Counted from the first letter of the stretch, positions 10,650 through 20,275 are shown. The stretch is DNA of 33,063 nucleotides from an uncultured Halieaceae bacterium (GCA_913048575.1 CAJWWJ010000005.1:1-33063); one strand, 5' to 3'. Translations and numbers: made by a program. Notes: generated from the sequence alone by a model not told the origin.

Positions 10650-11462
10650 TTATCGATTCTGCCTCTCTTCCCACAACCTATATTCAGACGAATCTGGATA
10701 CAAGCTTCGCAATGCCAACTCGTAACTACTGAGTGTATCCGTATCACCCGCAGCACGAGCAATTTCAAGCCCGAGCAGCAGACCTCTTGGCGATTGCGTC
10801 GGGGCGGTTGCTCGGTAATCGCTATGATACCGCGCAGCTTCGCCAGTATCACCCGCTTCGAGTCGGAGAAATCCCATCTCTAATAACGCCACTGAATTAC
10901 GCCGATCCATCGATAATGCTCGCGTAAAAGCCGCCTCCGCCTCTTTTTTTTCGCCCAACTGCAATCGACTCAAGCCCAAGTTCACGAACGCCATTGGCCG
11001 GCCGCTATAGAGCGTATCGCCTGTCACCCGCTTAAACTCTCGCTCAGCCTCGACAAATCGCCCCTGAGAATAGAGGAATGCAGCATAATTATTGCGCGCC
11101 CTGGACAGGGAGGGATCAACCTGTAAGGCCGCCTGAAACTGCGCCTCAGCCAGCACATTTTCACCTGTGCTTTGGTACACCAACGCAAATGCCTCGAAGA
11201 CTTCAGCGCTATTGGGGTCAATTTGCTGAGCCAGCTCTAAGTTTCGCTTCGCATTTTCCCAATCACCCACCCCAATATACTGCCTCGCAAGGGAGACGCG
11301 CTTCTCCACTGTTGCGTCGGGGTCCGCTGACATCTGAGTGCCGCCGCTGTATTCCGTCACACAACCCGACAATGCTGCCGCCACACTCCCGAGGGACAGA
11401 CACAGAAAAATCGACGAGATCGACTTCACCACCAAGGACTGCACGATTACTGAGTGGCTCAT
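10650..11462 (-). CDS. pilW: type IV pilus biogenesis/stability protein PilW (PilF-type TPR lipoprotein)
   Basis: Lipobox ALSGC, TPR repeats (YIGVGDWENAKRNLELAQQIDPNSAEVFEAFALVYQSTGENVLAEAQFQAALQVDPSLSRARNNYAAFLYSQGRFVEAEREF). Located between rlmN and ispG. Confidence 0.92.
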   Translation of the reverse strand: MSHSVIVQSLVVKSISSIFLCLSLGSVAAALSGCVTEYSGGTQMSADPDATVEKRVSLARQYIGVGDWENAKRNLELAQQIDPNSAEVFEAFALVYQSTGENVLAEAQFQAALQVDPSLSRARNNYAAFLYSQGRFVEAEREFKRVTGDTLYSGRPMAFVNLGLSRLQLGEKKEAEAAFTRALSMDRRNSVALLEMGFLRLEAGDTGEAARYHSDYRATAPTQSPRGLLLGLEIARAAGDTDTLSSYELALRSLYPDSSEYRLWEERQNR

Positions 11463-11492
11463 CCTGTTACCCTCGCTCCAACTTGGTGAGCC

Positions 11493-12644
11493 TCATTGCA
11501 ACAGGCTGTGATCACCACGTCCAGCACGATGCCGCGCAGATCGCCGTGTGCGATCTACCACCTCTCCGACCAACTGACCGCAGGCGGCGTCGATGTCGTC
11601 GCCTCGGGTTGTTCGCACCGTGACGACAAATCCCGCATCGACCAACACCTGCCAGAATCGCGTCACCGCATTCCCACTCGGCCGCTGATAGCCCGAGTTA
11701 GGAAAGTCATTAAAAGGGATTAAATTGATCTTGCAGGGATAATCCCTGAGCAACTCAGCCAGCTCACGAGCCTGTTCAACACTGTCGTTCACGCCTGCCA
11801 GCAGCGTGTATTCAATAGTGACCACCCGTTTTTTGTCCGTTTGCGCATCGAGATACGCCTTAGCTGACGCCAATAAGCGTGCAATCGGGTATTTGCGGTT
11901 TATGGGGACAATCTCATTGCGCAGCGCGTCATTGGGGGCATGGAGGGATACTGCGAGGCTCACGTCGGCCCATTCAGCCAATCGATCCAAGTTAGGCACC
12001 ACGCCGGACGTCGATAACGTGACCTTCCGCTTGGATAAACCGTAGGCTAAGTCGTCGCACATGAGATTCATCGCGGCGACCACGTTGTCAAAATTAAGCA
12101 AGGGTTCGCCCATGCCCATCATAACCACATTCGTCACAACACGCCCTTTGCCAGACTGCCACGCTTGATAAGAATTGATCGCCAACCAAACCTGACCAAT
12201 AATTTCTGCTGCACTGAGATCTCGCTGGAAGCCCTGTTTACCGGTAGAACAGAATGTGCAGTCTAGACTGCAGCCCACCTGAGACGACACACATAAGGTC
12301 GCGCGGTCGCCCTCGGGAATCAGTACCGCCTCTACCAAGCTGCCACCCTCGACAGCAATCGCCCATTTGCGGGTGCCGTCCTGTGAGTCTTGTTGCTCAG
12401 CAATACGAGGCGGGGTGATCTCTGCAATATCGGCAAGACGCGCTCGCAACGCCACACCCAGATCCGTCATGTCAGAAAAATCCAGCACACCTCTATGGTG
12501 AATCCATTTCATCACCTGCTGCGCGCGAAAGCGCTTCTCTCCCAGATCGAGAAAAAAAGCTTCCAGCTGGACCCGGGTCATTCCCAATAGGTTGACCCGT
12601 TCCCCACTGGGAGTGGTGGCAATCAGCTGATCCAACGCTGTCAT
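11493..12644 (-). CDS. rlmN: 23S rRNA A2503 / tRNA A37 C2-methyltransferase (radical SAM)
   Basis: [41 protein letters not shown] and [17 protein letters not shown]; RlmN signature. Confidence 0.97.
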   Translation of the reverse strand: MTALDQLIATTPSGERVNLLGMTRVQLEAFFLDLGEKRFRAQQVMKWIHHRGVLDFSDMTDLGVALRARLADIAEITPPRIAEQQDSQDGTRKWAIAVEGGSLVEAVLIPEGDRATLCVSSQVGCSLDCTFCSTGKQGFQRDLSAAEIIGQVWLAINSYQAWQSGKGRVVTNVVMMGMGEPLLNFDNVVAAMNLMCDDLAYGLSKRKVTLSTSGVVPNLDRLAEWADVSLAVSLHAPNDALRNEIVPINRKYPIARLLASAKAYLDAQTDKKRVVTIEYTLLAGVNDSVEQARELAELLRDYPCKINLIPFNDFPNSGYQRPSGNAVTRFWQVLVDAGFVVTVRTTRGDDIDAACGQLVGEVVDRTRRSARHRAGRGDHSLLQ

Positions 12645-12665
12645 GGCGCCGCACCCCGCTGAGAT

Positions 12666-13091
12666 TCAGCGTGGGCAGATCTCGCTTGAGGCAAAGAAAT
12701 AGCTGATCTCCCGCTCCGCCGAGGCTGCAGAATCAGAGCCGTGAACGGCATTAGCATCAATAGATTGCGCAAAATCGGCCCGTATCGTGCCAGCTGCTGC
12801 TTCCTGAGGGTTGGTTGCGCCCATCAGCTCGCGGTTGCGACCAATAGCACCCTCGCCCTCAAGCACTTGCACCACGACAGGACCTGACGTCATAAAGGCG
12901 ACCAAATCCGGATAAAAAGGGCGCTCTTTGTGCTCGGCATAAAAACCACCCGCCGCTGCATCGGATAGGTGCAGCATCTTAGCTGCGACCACTTGCAGGC
13001 CTGCTTCCTCAAATCGGCTGATGATTTGACCGATGGCGTTTTTCCCCACCGCATCAGGTTTGATTATCGATAAGGTGCGTTCCACCGCCAT
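12666..13091 (-). CDS. ndk: nucleoside diphosphate kinase
   Basis: [40 protein letters not shown]...[49 protein letters not shown]. Start set at 13091 (GGAGAAATAC-ATG) rather than ORF start 13103. Confidence 0.97.
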   Translation of the reverse strand: MAVERTLSIIKPDAVGKNAIGQIISRFEEAGLQVVAAKMLHLSDAAAGGFYAEHKERPFYPDLVAFMTSGPVVVQVLEGEGAIGRNRELMGATNPQEAAAGTIRADFAQSIDANAVHGSDSAASAEREISYFFASSEICPR

Positions 13092-13145
13092 GTATTTCTC
13101 CACTCTTCGCTGTGTTGTCTAGGGGTGATGTCCCCGCGGGCGCGG

Positions 13146-13174
13146 AGTATAAAACGTTTATACGGCAGTGTCAT
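13146..13174 (-). promoter_or_regulatory. predicted sigma70 promoter for ndk
   Basis: Minus strand: -35 ATGACA (13174-13169; 5/6 to TTGACA), 17-bp spacer, -10 TATACT (13151-13146; 5/6 to TATAAT), about 50 bp upstream of the ndk ATG. Confidence 0.6.
13147..13163. repeat. inverted repeat GTATAAA-ACG-TTTATAC overlapping the ndk promoter
   Basis: Perfect 7-bp arms with a 3-nt centre, overlapping the predicted -10 and part of the spacer. Confidence 0.75.
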
Positions 13175-13192
13175 GGCAACAATGCCCGTGCC

Positions 13193-13531
13193 TCAATGCC
13201 GCTCCGACGCATGATTAATGGTGTATCTCGGTATCTCCACAACAAGATTTACGGTCCCCACTGGCGCCTGACAGGACAAGCGAGATTCAGGCTCCAGGCC
13301 CCACGCTTTATCCAAAAAATCCTCTTCCAACTCATCGGCGTCGGCCAGCGAGTCAAATCCTTCTCGAATAATCACATGGCAAGTAGTACAGGCACAGGAC
13401 ATCTCACAAGCGTGCTCGATATCAATATCGTGGCGCAACAACGCCTCACAGACGCTCTCTCCAGGCTGCGCCTCAACTACTGCCCCCTCAGGACAAATGT
13501 CGTGATGCGGTAAAACAACGATCTCAGCCAT
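13193..13531 (-). CDS. fdx: ISC system 2Fe-2S ferredoxin
   Basis: MAEIVVLPHHDICPEGAVVEAQPGESVCEALLRHDIDIEHACEMSCACTTCHVIIREGFDSL...LDKAWGLEPESRLSCQAPVG; adrenodoxin-type C-x5-C-x2-C...C pattern, directly after hscA. Confidence 0.96.
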   Translation of the reverse strand: MAEIVVLPHHDICPEGAVVEAQPGESVCEALLRHDIDIEHACEMSCACTTCHVIIREGFDSLADADELEEDFLDKAWGLEPESRLSCQAPVGTVNLVVEIPRYTINHASERH

Positions 13532-13542
13532 GCTTGCCTCTT

Positions 13543-15411
13543 TTATTCAGCACTTTCGGCGTCCAGTTGACCCACTGATATGCCCCGGAGTGCGCTTTGA
13601 ATACTGCGATCCATTCTCCGCGCGGCAAACGTCTCACTCGCGCGTCCTAATTTTTCTGTGTGCTCGCGGAGGCTATCGACGTCAGTCTGCAGCAATACCT
13701 GCTCTAGTCGCGCCATCTCTTCCTGCAATACCTGCGCTTCGTCGCTGTCCAGCAAATCACCATCTTGTGCCAAGGCAGCGCGCAGCCCCTCGAGCAGCGC
13801 CTCCGCTTCAACACCCGCTTCTGCCAGCTTCCTCGCCACCATATCCTCGGCCGCAAACTCATAGCTGGCTTTCAGCATGTCAGTGATATCAAGCTCATCC
13901 AGACCAAACGCTGGCTTGACTACGACTTCGCTGCGCGCACCAGTTTGCTGCTCCACTGCCGACACTTCTAGGATACCGTCAGCGTCGACTCGGAAGGTCA
14001 CCTCTATCCGCGCCGCACCCGCAACCATGGGCGGAATTCCCTTGAGCTCAAAGGTTGCCAGTGAGCGACAATCCGCAACTCGTTCTCGTTCACCCTGGAC
14101 AACGTGAACCACCAAACCGGTTTGCCCATCTCGTGCCGTCGTAAATTCTTGAGCCCGCGCAATAGGGATCGTGCTGTTTCGATCGATAATACGTTCTGCT
14201 AACCCACCATAGGTCTCAAGCCCCAGGGATAAAGGAATAACATCCAGCAATAACGCGTCGTTATCGCTCCGATTGCCAATCAAGATATCGGCCTGCCTAG
14301 CTGCGCCCATCGCCACGACCTGATCCGGATCGAGAGTGCTCAACGGCGTCTGGCCAAAGCACGCTTCTACAGCCTGAGCAACAGCGGGCGTGCGGGTTGA
14401 GCCACCGACCAGCACCACCCGATCAACCGACTCAACGCCGGCGTCGTTTAATGCCTGCCTGCAGGCTATGAGCGTGCGCTCAATATAGGGCCCAATCAAA
14501 GTCTCTAAGGTATGCCGTGTCAGTGAGAGCGGCGGCACATTGCTGCCCAAGCCGCTACCGTCAATCTGGACATCGGACGATTCACTCAATGCCTGCTTGG
14601 CATGCCGAGCAAGACTCAATAAGGTGCGACGCTGCCGCGATGTGGGGTCCGTGATGCCCAACTCGGTCATCGCATACCGGGCAATTTCACGATCAAAATC
14701 ATCCCCGCCCAAAGCGCTGTCACCGCCAGTGGCGAGCACCTCAAACAAGCCTGCGCGCATTCTAAGGATAGAGATATCGAAGGTACCCCCACCGAGATCA
14801 TAAACAGCGAGCAAAGAGGATTCTTCCGCCTGCTCATCCAGACCATAGGCCACTGCCGCTGCGGTGGGTTCATTCAGTAAGCGCAACACCTTAATCCCGG
14901 CCAATTCGGCTGCCTGACGCGTGGCTTGGCGCTGCGCGTCATCAAAATAAGCTGGCACGGTGATCACCGCACCCGCAATCGGGCTATCAAGATGAGCCTC
15001 AGCGCGGATCTTAAGTGCGTCAAGAATGGCAGCAGAGACCTCTACGGGCGTTTTTTTACCCTGATCCGTTGCAAACGCCAGCGCTCCGTCAGTCGTCAGA
15101 CTGGCGTAGGGATCATCGACAACCTCCTCGCGTGCGCGGCCCAACATACGCTTCGCAGACGCGATGGTATTCTCAGGTTGCTCATTGGCTAACGCCAAAG
15201 CTGCGTCACCCACTTGAGTCGACTCAGCACCGTAGTGCACCACCGACGGTAGCGACGGCTGACCTAACTCATCCTCAAAAACGCGCACCTGCGCACCGTC
15301 GAACTGAGCAATCAAACTATTCGTAGTCCCCAGGTCGATACCCACTGCGATGCTGCGCGTTAGGCTCAGGTCCGGCGATTCGCCTGGCTCCGATATCTGA
15401 AGAAGCACCAT
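13543..15411 (-). CDS. hscA: Fe-S biogenesis Hsp70-type chaperone HscA
   Basis: SIAVGIDLGTTNSLIAQFDGAQVRVFEDELGQPSLPSVVHYG...VYDLGGGTFDISILRM...VVLVGGSTRTPAVAQ; located between hscB and fdx. Confidence 0.97.
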   Translation of the reverse strand: MVLLQISEPGESPDLSLTRSIAVGIDLGTTNSLIAQFDGAQVRVFEDELGQPSLPSVVHYGAESTQVGDAALALANEQPENTIASAKRMLGRAREEVVDDPYASLTTDGALAFATDQGKKTPVEVSAAILDALKIRAEAHLDSPIAGAVITVPAYFDDAQRQATRQAAELAGIKVLRLLNEPTAAAVAYGLDEQAEESSLLAVYDLGGGTFDISILRMRAGLFEVLATGGDSALGGDDFDREIARYAMTELGITDPTSRQRRTLLSLARHAKQALSESSDVQIDGSGLGSNVPPLSLTRHTLETLIGPYIERTLIACRQALNDAGVESVDRVVLVGGSTRTPAVAQAVEACFGQTPLSTLDPDQVVAMGAARQADILIGNRSDNDALLLDVIPLSLGLETYGGLAERIIDRNSTIPIARAQEFTTARDGQTGLVVHVVQGERERVADCRSLATFELKGIPPMVAGAARIEVTFRVDADGILEVSAVEQQTGARSEVVVKPAFGLDELDITDMLKASYEFAAEDMVARKLAEAGVEAEALLEGLRAALAQDGDLLDSDEAQVLQEEMARLEQVLLQTDVDSLREHTEKLGRASETFAARRMDRSIQSALRGISVGQLDAESAE

Positions 15412-15936
15412 TTAACGACCCCGCGAGCCCGTGGCATCAACTAACTTTTCGAGGTAACACATCTCCTGCCAGTAGCGGGAAGCCTCCTGCCATGCTGCTT
15501 TCTGCGCTGCCTCCGCAAAGCGATCTCGGCTGGCACCGTAGTGCTCATCGATTTCGTCCACCAGAGTTTGGTGTTCCACCTGATCAAGCTCGGCAATCGT
15601 TTCCAAACGCTCACGCAACAGTATTTGCGTCATCAGAAACTCCGCCCCAACGCCTTCACGTTCGGCTGTCTGGAGATCGACGCCACTGTGTTGCAGTAAA
15701 TATTGCGCCCGGCTGACCTCACCCTGAAGGGTGCGATAGCCTGCATTAATGTCTGCGCAGAGTTGCGCCGCCACGCGTTGCTCAACTTGCGGCTTTCCGG
15801 CGTAACGATCAGGGTGAAACTGTGACAGTAAGGAGTGATACACCTGCTCCAATGTAATCTCGTCAACCGTGAAACTGGGTTCAATGTTGAATAACGAAAA
15901 GTAGTCGCGCGCCACTGCGCCCGCCGTCGCGTTCAC
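15412..15936 (-). CDS. hscB: Fe-S biogenesis J-protein co-chaperone HscB (GTG start proposed)
   Basis: ARDYFSLFNIEPSFTVDEITLEQVYHSLLSQFHPDRYAGKPQVEQRVAAQ contains the HPD motif. A GTG at 15936, just after the iscA stop, gives a 174-aa product; the ORF track's ATG at 15969 would extend into iscA. Confidence 0.92.
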   Translation of the reverse strand: MNATAGAVARDYFSLFNIEPSFTVDEITLEQVYHSLLSQFHPDRYAGKPQVEQRVAAQLCADINAGYRTLQGEVSRAQYLLQHSGVDLQTAEREGVGAEFLMTQILLRERLETIAELDQVEHQTLVDEIDEHYGASRDRFAEAAQKAAWQEASRYWQEMCYLEKLVDATGSRGR

Positions 15937-15938
15937 GG

Positions 15939-16262
15939 TCAGACCGTGAAACTCTCGCCGCAACCACACTCCCCTGCTACGTTGGGGTTACGAAACTCTA
16001 GGCCCTCGTTAAGGCCCTCTTTCGCAAAGTCCACCACCGTCCCGTCTAGATAAACAAGACTTTTGGGATCCACAAACACTTTGACCCCATCGGACTCGAA
16101 AGCCGTGTCCTCTGGCTCAGCCTGATCGACAAATTCCAACACATACGCCAGCCCAGAACATCCCGACGTCTTCACTGCAATGCGGATACCCTCGCCCTTG
16201 CCGCGACTGGATAACTGTCGGCTTACGTGTTGCGCCGCTTCATTAGTGAGACTAATGGCCAT
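15939..16262 (-). CDS. iscA: A-type Fe-S carrier IscA
   Basis: [46 protein letters not shown]...[16 protein letters not shown]; conserved C...CGC cysteines. Confidence 0.96.
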   Translation of the reverse strand: MAISLTNEAAQHVSRQLSSRGKGEGIRIAVKTSGCSGLAYVLEFVDQAEPEDTAFESDGVKVFVDPKSLVYLDGTVVDFAKEGLNEGLEFRNPNVAGECGCGESFTV

Positions 16263-16646
16263 TTAGCTATCCTGCTTCTCACGATAGTTTTGCACGGCGG
16301 CTTTAATCGCGTCCTCCGCCAATACAGAACAGTGAATCTTCACCGGCGGCAGCGAGAGCTCTTGCGCGATTTCTGTATTTTTAATCGAGGCGGCCTCGTC
16401 TAAATTTTTACCTTTCACCCACTCGGTCAATAGCGAACTCGATGCAATAGCTGACCCACATCCATAAGTCTTGAACTTAGCATCCTCAATAATGCCATCG
16501 TCACTGACCTGAATTTGCAATCGCATGACGTCGCCGCAGGCTGGAGCGCCCACCATTCCCGTGCCGATGCTCTCGTCTGCTTCATCAAACTTGCCAACGT
16601 TACGAGGGTTTTCGTAGTGATCAATTACTTTGTCACTGTATGCCAT
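16263..16646 (-). CDS. iscU: Fe-S cluster scaffold IscU
   Basis: MAYSDKVIDHYENPRNVGKFDEADESIGTGMVGAPACGDVMRLQI...YGCGSAIASSSLLTEW...LSLPPVKIHCSVLAEDAIKAA; includes the LPPVK HscA-binding motif. Confidence 0.98.
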   Translation of the reverse strand: MAYSDKVIDHYENPRNVGKFDEADESIGTGMVGAPACGDVMRLQIQVSDDGIIEDAKFKTYGCGSAIASSSLLTEWVKGKNLDEAASIKNTEIAQELSLPPVKIHCSVLAEDAIKAAVQNYREKQDS

Positions 16647-16676
16647 GGTTATCTCCCTGAGGCCTAGAAGGCTGTC

Positions 16677-17909
16677 TTAATGCGCAGCCCATTCAATTGT
16701 ACTGAGGTCAACGCCGTCCTGGAACATGTCCCAGAGAGGCGAGAGCTCTCGTAATTTTTCTACCGCATGGCGCACACACTGCACGGCGTGATCCACTTCG
16801 GCTTCTGTTGTAAATCGACCGAAACTAAAGCGCAAAGAGCTATGCGCCATCTCGTCATTCAGCCCTAGCGCGCGCAGCACGTAAGAAGGCTCCAAACTGG
16901 CTGAAGTACAGGCCGAGCCACTCGAAATAGCCAAATCTCGCAGTGACATAATCAGCGATTCTCCCTCGACAAACGCAAAGCTCACGTTGAGTGCGCCCGG
17001 CAGGCGTTGCTCTCGATCACCGTTAATGTAGACCTCTGGAATGTCACTGATGGCGTCCCAGAATCGCTCACGAAGCGCCTCCAACTGCGCGGACTCTGTC
17101 GCCATTTCCTCGTGCGCTATCCGCGCGGCCTCGCCGAAGCCCACCAGTTGGTGTGTTGCCAAGGTGCCCGACCGCATGCCGCGCTCGTGGCCACCGCCAT
17201 GCATCTGTGCTTCTAGGCGAACACGAGGCTTGCGGCGGACATAGAGTGCTCCCACCCCTTTTGGCCCATACATTTTATGCGCCGACATCGACAATAGATC
17301 GACCTTCATCTGCTCCATATCAACCGGTATCTTTCCCACCCCTTGGGCGCCGTCTACATGAAATAGCACACCTGCAGCGCGGCATATTTCGCCGATACCT
17401 GCGATATCGTTGACGACACCAATCTCGTTATTAGCGTGCATCACGCTTGCCAAAATCGTGTCCTCGCGGAGCGCCGCTTGCACCATCTCAGGCGTTGTCA
17501 GCCCTTGCTCATTAGGATCAAGATAGGTGACCTCATAGCCCTCACGCTCGAGCTGGCGACAGGTATCCAGTACCGCCTTATGCTCAATTTTCGAGGTAAC
17601 AATATGCTTACCCTTCTTGTGATAAAAGTGCGCTACCCCTTTGATCGCCAAATTATCGGACTCAGTGGCACCCGAGGTCCAAACGATCTCGCGAGGATCT
17701 GCATTGATGAGCTCTGCGACTTGACTACGCGCATTCTCAACAGCTTCCTCTGCCTGCCAACCAAAGACGTGGGAACGCGATGCCGCATTACCATAAACAC
17801 CCTCGGTCGACATGCAGGCGGTCATCGCAGCAACCACTCTCGGATCGACTGGCGTCGTCGACAGATAGTCGAGATAGATGGGTATGTTGACAGTCACTGG
17901 TGCATTCAT
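16677..17909 (-). CDS. iscS: cysteine desulfurase IscS
   Basis: [24 protein letters not shown]...[68 protein letters not shown]...[21 protein letters not shown]. Confidence 0.98.
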   Translation of the reverse strand: MNAPVTVNIPIYLDYLSTTPVDPRVVAAMTACMSTEGVYGNAASRSHVFGWQAEEAVENARSQVAELINADPREIVWTSGATESDNLAIKGVAHFYHKKGKHIVTSKIEHKAVLDTCRQLEREGYEVTYLDPNEQGLTTPEMVQAALREDTILASVMHANNEIGVVNDIAGIGEICRAAGVLFHVDGAQGVGKIPVDMEQMKVDLLSMSAHKMYGPKGVGALYVRRKPRVRLEAQMHGGGHERGMRSGTLATHQLVGFGEAARIAHEEMATESAQLEALRERFWDAISDIPEVYINGDREQRLPGALNVSFAFVEGESLIMSLRDLAISSGSACTSASLEPSYVLRALGLNDEMAHSSLRFSFGRFTTEAEVDHAVQCVRHAVEKLRELSPLWDMFQDGVDLSTIEWAAH

Positions 17910-17987
17910 TGCTCTTTATCTCACTCGAGCCAATTGGCTCACTCTATTTACGGTGACAGGTTGCTCTATCGAACCACCCTGAATAAG

Positions 17988-18449
17988 TCATCCTAAGGAC
18001 AACGTTTGCAATAGGCCCTCCACCGGTCGAGAAGCGGTCCGCTCCCTCTGGCGCCGTTCCATCAGATCACCGAGACTGATCTTGCTCAGAAAATCATGTA
18101 TCTGGCCCGACAGGTCTTCCCACAGATCATGTGTCAGACAGGTCTCTCCCTGGTGGCAGTTACCTTTACCCTGACAATTGGTGACATCAACCGCTTCGTC
18201 TACCGCATCAATGATCTGCGCGACAAAAATGTCGGTGCCACTCCTCGCTAACCGATAACCGCCCCCGGGACCCCGAGCACTGATCACCAATTGTTTACGC
18301 CGAAGCTTGGCAAATAACTGCTCCAGATAAGACAAGGATATCTCCTGTCTTCCCGATATATCTGCCAGAGACACCGGCTGGGGACCGCCATTAATAGCGA
18401 GATCCAACATTGCCGTGACCGCATAGCGTCCGCGTGTAGTTAACTTCAT
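17988..18449 (-). CDS. iscR: Rrf2-family Fe-S regulator IscR
   Basis: MKLTTRGRYAVTAMLDLAINGGPQPVSLADISGRQEISLSYLEQLFAKLRRKQLVISARGPGGGYRLAR...CQGKGNCHQGETCLTHDLW; three Cys plus His cluster ligands. Start set at 18449 from the conserved N-terminus rather than ORF start 18485. Confidence 0.97.
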   Translation of the reverse strand: MKLTTRGRYAVTAMLDLAINGGPQPVSLADISGRQEISLSYLEQLFAKLRRKQLVISARGPGGGYRLARSGTDIFVAQIIDAVDEAVDVTNCQGKGNCHQGETCLTHDLWEDLSGQIHDFLSKISLGDLMERRQRERTASRPVEGLLQTLSLG

Positions 18450-18456
18450 GGTCGAG

Positions 18457-18489
18457 ATTGTCCTATTCCTGAGTATTTTAGTCAAGAAT
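18457..18489 (-). promoter_or_regulatory. iscR promoter with IscR type-1-like binding site
   Basis: Minus strand: ATTCTTGACTAAAATACTCAGGAAT (18489-18465) resembles the 25-bp type-1 IscR motif as I remember it. It contains -35 TTGACT (18485-18480), a 17-bp spacer and -10 GACAAT (18462-18457). Confidence 0.75.
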
Positions 18490-18502
18490 AGCGGAAAGTG
18501 GT

Positions 18503-19243
18503 TTAATCTTTTGAGCGGCTGGCCGCATTTTGGGTTTCGGTGAGTATGCCGCGCAGAATATTAAGCTCCATTTCGTCGAGTCGAACCCGATTAAATAAGC
18601 GGTTTAACCTCGGCATTAATTGCTTTGGCGCCGCGGGGTCCAAAAACCCGATGTCGACCAAAGTGGTCTCAAGATGCTCATAAAATCGCGCCATATCCTC
18701 CGCTTTGGAAAAGGGTGTGTCCCAATCGGCGTCTTCGGGCACCCCTGCCTGTCCGCCCATCTGCAACATCCGTAACTCATAGGCGACAATTTGCACCGCC
18801 ATCGCCAGATTCAAACTCGAATACGCTTCATGAGTGGGAATGTGACAGTGCAAATTGCATCGCTGCAACTCCTCGTTCAGCAATCCGCGATCCTCGCGAC
18901 CAAATAAAACGGCCACCCGCTCGGTAGACGAATGTTGTGCAATACGCTGAGCACATTGCCGCGCGTCCTGAATCGGCCAAGGGATGCGCCGGGCCCTCGC
19001 ACTGGTACCGACCACAAACTGACACTCAGCGATAGCCTCATCGAGCGTTTCTACCACACGCGCGTTTTCCAGGATTTCGCCCGCTGATGCAGCGCGCCAA
19101 ACGGCCTCTGGTGCAGGGTATTTCAGTGGTGCTACGAGGGTGAGGCGCGTCAAACCCATATTTTTCATCGCGCGCGCAACGCCACCAATATTGCCACTGT
19201 GGGTGGTATTAACTAAGACAATGTCGATGTTCTCGGCATTCAT
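18503..19243 (-). CDS. trmJ: tRNA (cytidine/uridine-32-2'-O-)methyltransferase TrmJ
   Basis: IDIVLVNTTHSGNIGGVARAMKNMGLTRLTLVAPL...VAVLFGREDRGLLNEELQRCNLHCHIPTHEAYSSLNLAMAVQIVAYEL; SPOUT methyltransferase, next to iscR. Confidence 0.95.
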   Translation of the reverse strand: MNAENIDIVLVNTTHSGNIGGVARAMKNMGLTRLTLVAPLKYPAPEAVWRAASAGEILENARVVETLDEAIAECQFVVGTSARARRIPWPIQDARQCAQRIAQHSSTERVAVLFGREDRGLLNEELQRCNLHCHIPTHEAYSSLNLAMAVQIVAYELRMLQMGGQAGVPEDADWDTPFSKAEDMARFYEHLETTLVDIGFLDPAAPKQLMPRLNRLFNRVRLDEMELNILRGILTETQNAASRSKD

Positions 19244-19436
19244 ACTGTGGTGTCCCTAGTGTGGTCTGCCCGACTCAAGTCAGGTCGCCAAAAGAGCAGT
19301 CAGGGCCTCGCTGACGTCGGGACCCTGCCGACCCAAGCCGTGTCGTGAATCGATATTCGCACAGAGTTTAGCAGAGGCGTATCCGCGTCCCTCTCCCCCT
19401 GTTATCATCCGCCGCCACACCAGCTCGAGATACGGC

Positions 19437-20234
19437 ATGGAACCGACCGCCACCATGGCACTGCGCGCCGCCCGCAAAGCGGGAGACCTGATCATGCGTG
19501 CCTCCGACGACATGGATCGAGTCGGCTTTCGTCACAAAGCAGCTGCAGATTACGTCACCGACGTTGACATCGCGGCAGAAAAAGAAATTCTGTACCACCT
19601 CAATAAAGCCTACCCAGAGCATCGCTTCCTATGCGAGGAAAGCGGTGTATCGGGCAATGACGACTCCGAGTACACCTGGATCATCGACCCACTAGATGGC
19701 ACCAGCAACTTTATGCGTGGCATACCGCATTACGCTGTCAGCATCGCCTGTGTGCATCGCGGCAAGATTGAGCACGCCGTGGTTTATGATCCCGTCAGGC
19801 GCGAAGAGTTTATTGCCTCGCGAGGCCGGGGTGCACAGCTCAATGGTCACCGTATCAGGGTCTCCGATCGCAAAGAGCTTCAAGAGGCCCTGCTGGGCAC
19901 TGGCATCCCTTTTTTAGGGCACTGCGATGAGCACTTGGACTGGTATACCCAATCGCTCGCTGCAGTGACTGGCCGCTCAATGGGCTTGCGGCGCGGTGGC
20001 GCAGCCTCCCTTGATCTAGCCTATGTTGCGGCAGGCAGGCTAGACGGTTTTTGGGAAATGGGACTCAGTGAGTGGGATATCGCTGCAGGGGCGCTCCTGA
20101 TCCGAGAGGCTGGCGGATTGATCACTGATTTATCGGGAGGGGAGCACTGGTATGACAGCGGCAACGTGGTCTGTGGTAACAGCAAGCTGATGCGCCAATT
20201 ATTACCCCTTGTACGGTGGTCAGACACAGGCTGA
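19437..20234 (+). CDS. suhB: inositol-1-monophosphatase family protein SuhB
   Basis: ALRAARKAGDLIMRASDDMD...DYVTDVDIAAEKEI...WIIDPLDGTSNFMRGIPHYAVSIA...GLSEWDIAAGALLIREAGG; IMPase motifs, divergent from trmJ. Confidence 0.94.
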   Translation: MEPTATMALRAARKAGDLIMRASDDMDRVGFRHKAAADYVTDVDIAAEKEILYHLNKAYPEHRFLCEESGVSGNDDSEYTWIIDPLDGTSNFMRGIPHYAVSIACVHRGKIEHAVVYDPVRREEFIASRGRGAQLNGHRIRVSDRKELQEALLGTGIPFLGHCDEHLDWYTQSLAAVTGRSMGLRRGGAASLDLAYVAAGRLDGFWEMGLSEWDIAAGALLIREAGGLITDLSGGEHWYDSGNVVCGNSKLMRQLLPLVRWSDTG

Positions 20235-20275
20235 GCATCCCTCATAAGAGATGACCGGGACAACCGACGACCGGA

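Noticed and set aside
11078-11623. 181-aa plus-strand ORF antisense to pilW/rlmN
   Set aside because: Low-complexity, Pro/Arg-rich translation opposite two well-supported genes.
17436-17996. 186-aa plus-strand ORF antisense to iscS
   Set aside because: Translation has no recognisable family and covers a confidently assigned iscS; a typical spurious antisense ORF in GC-rich coding DNA.
19304-19330. CAGGGTC...GGCCCTG stem-loop between trmJ and suhB
   Set aside because: Includes a wobble pair and a 13-nt loop with no T-tract; not distinguishable from background.
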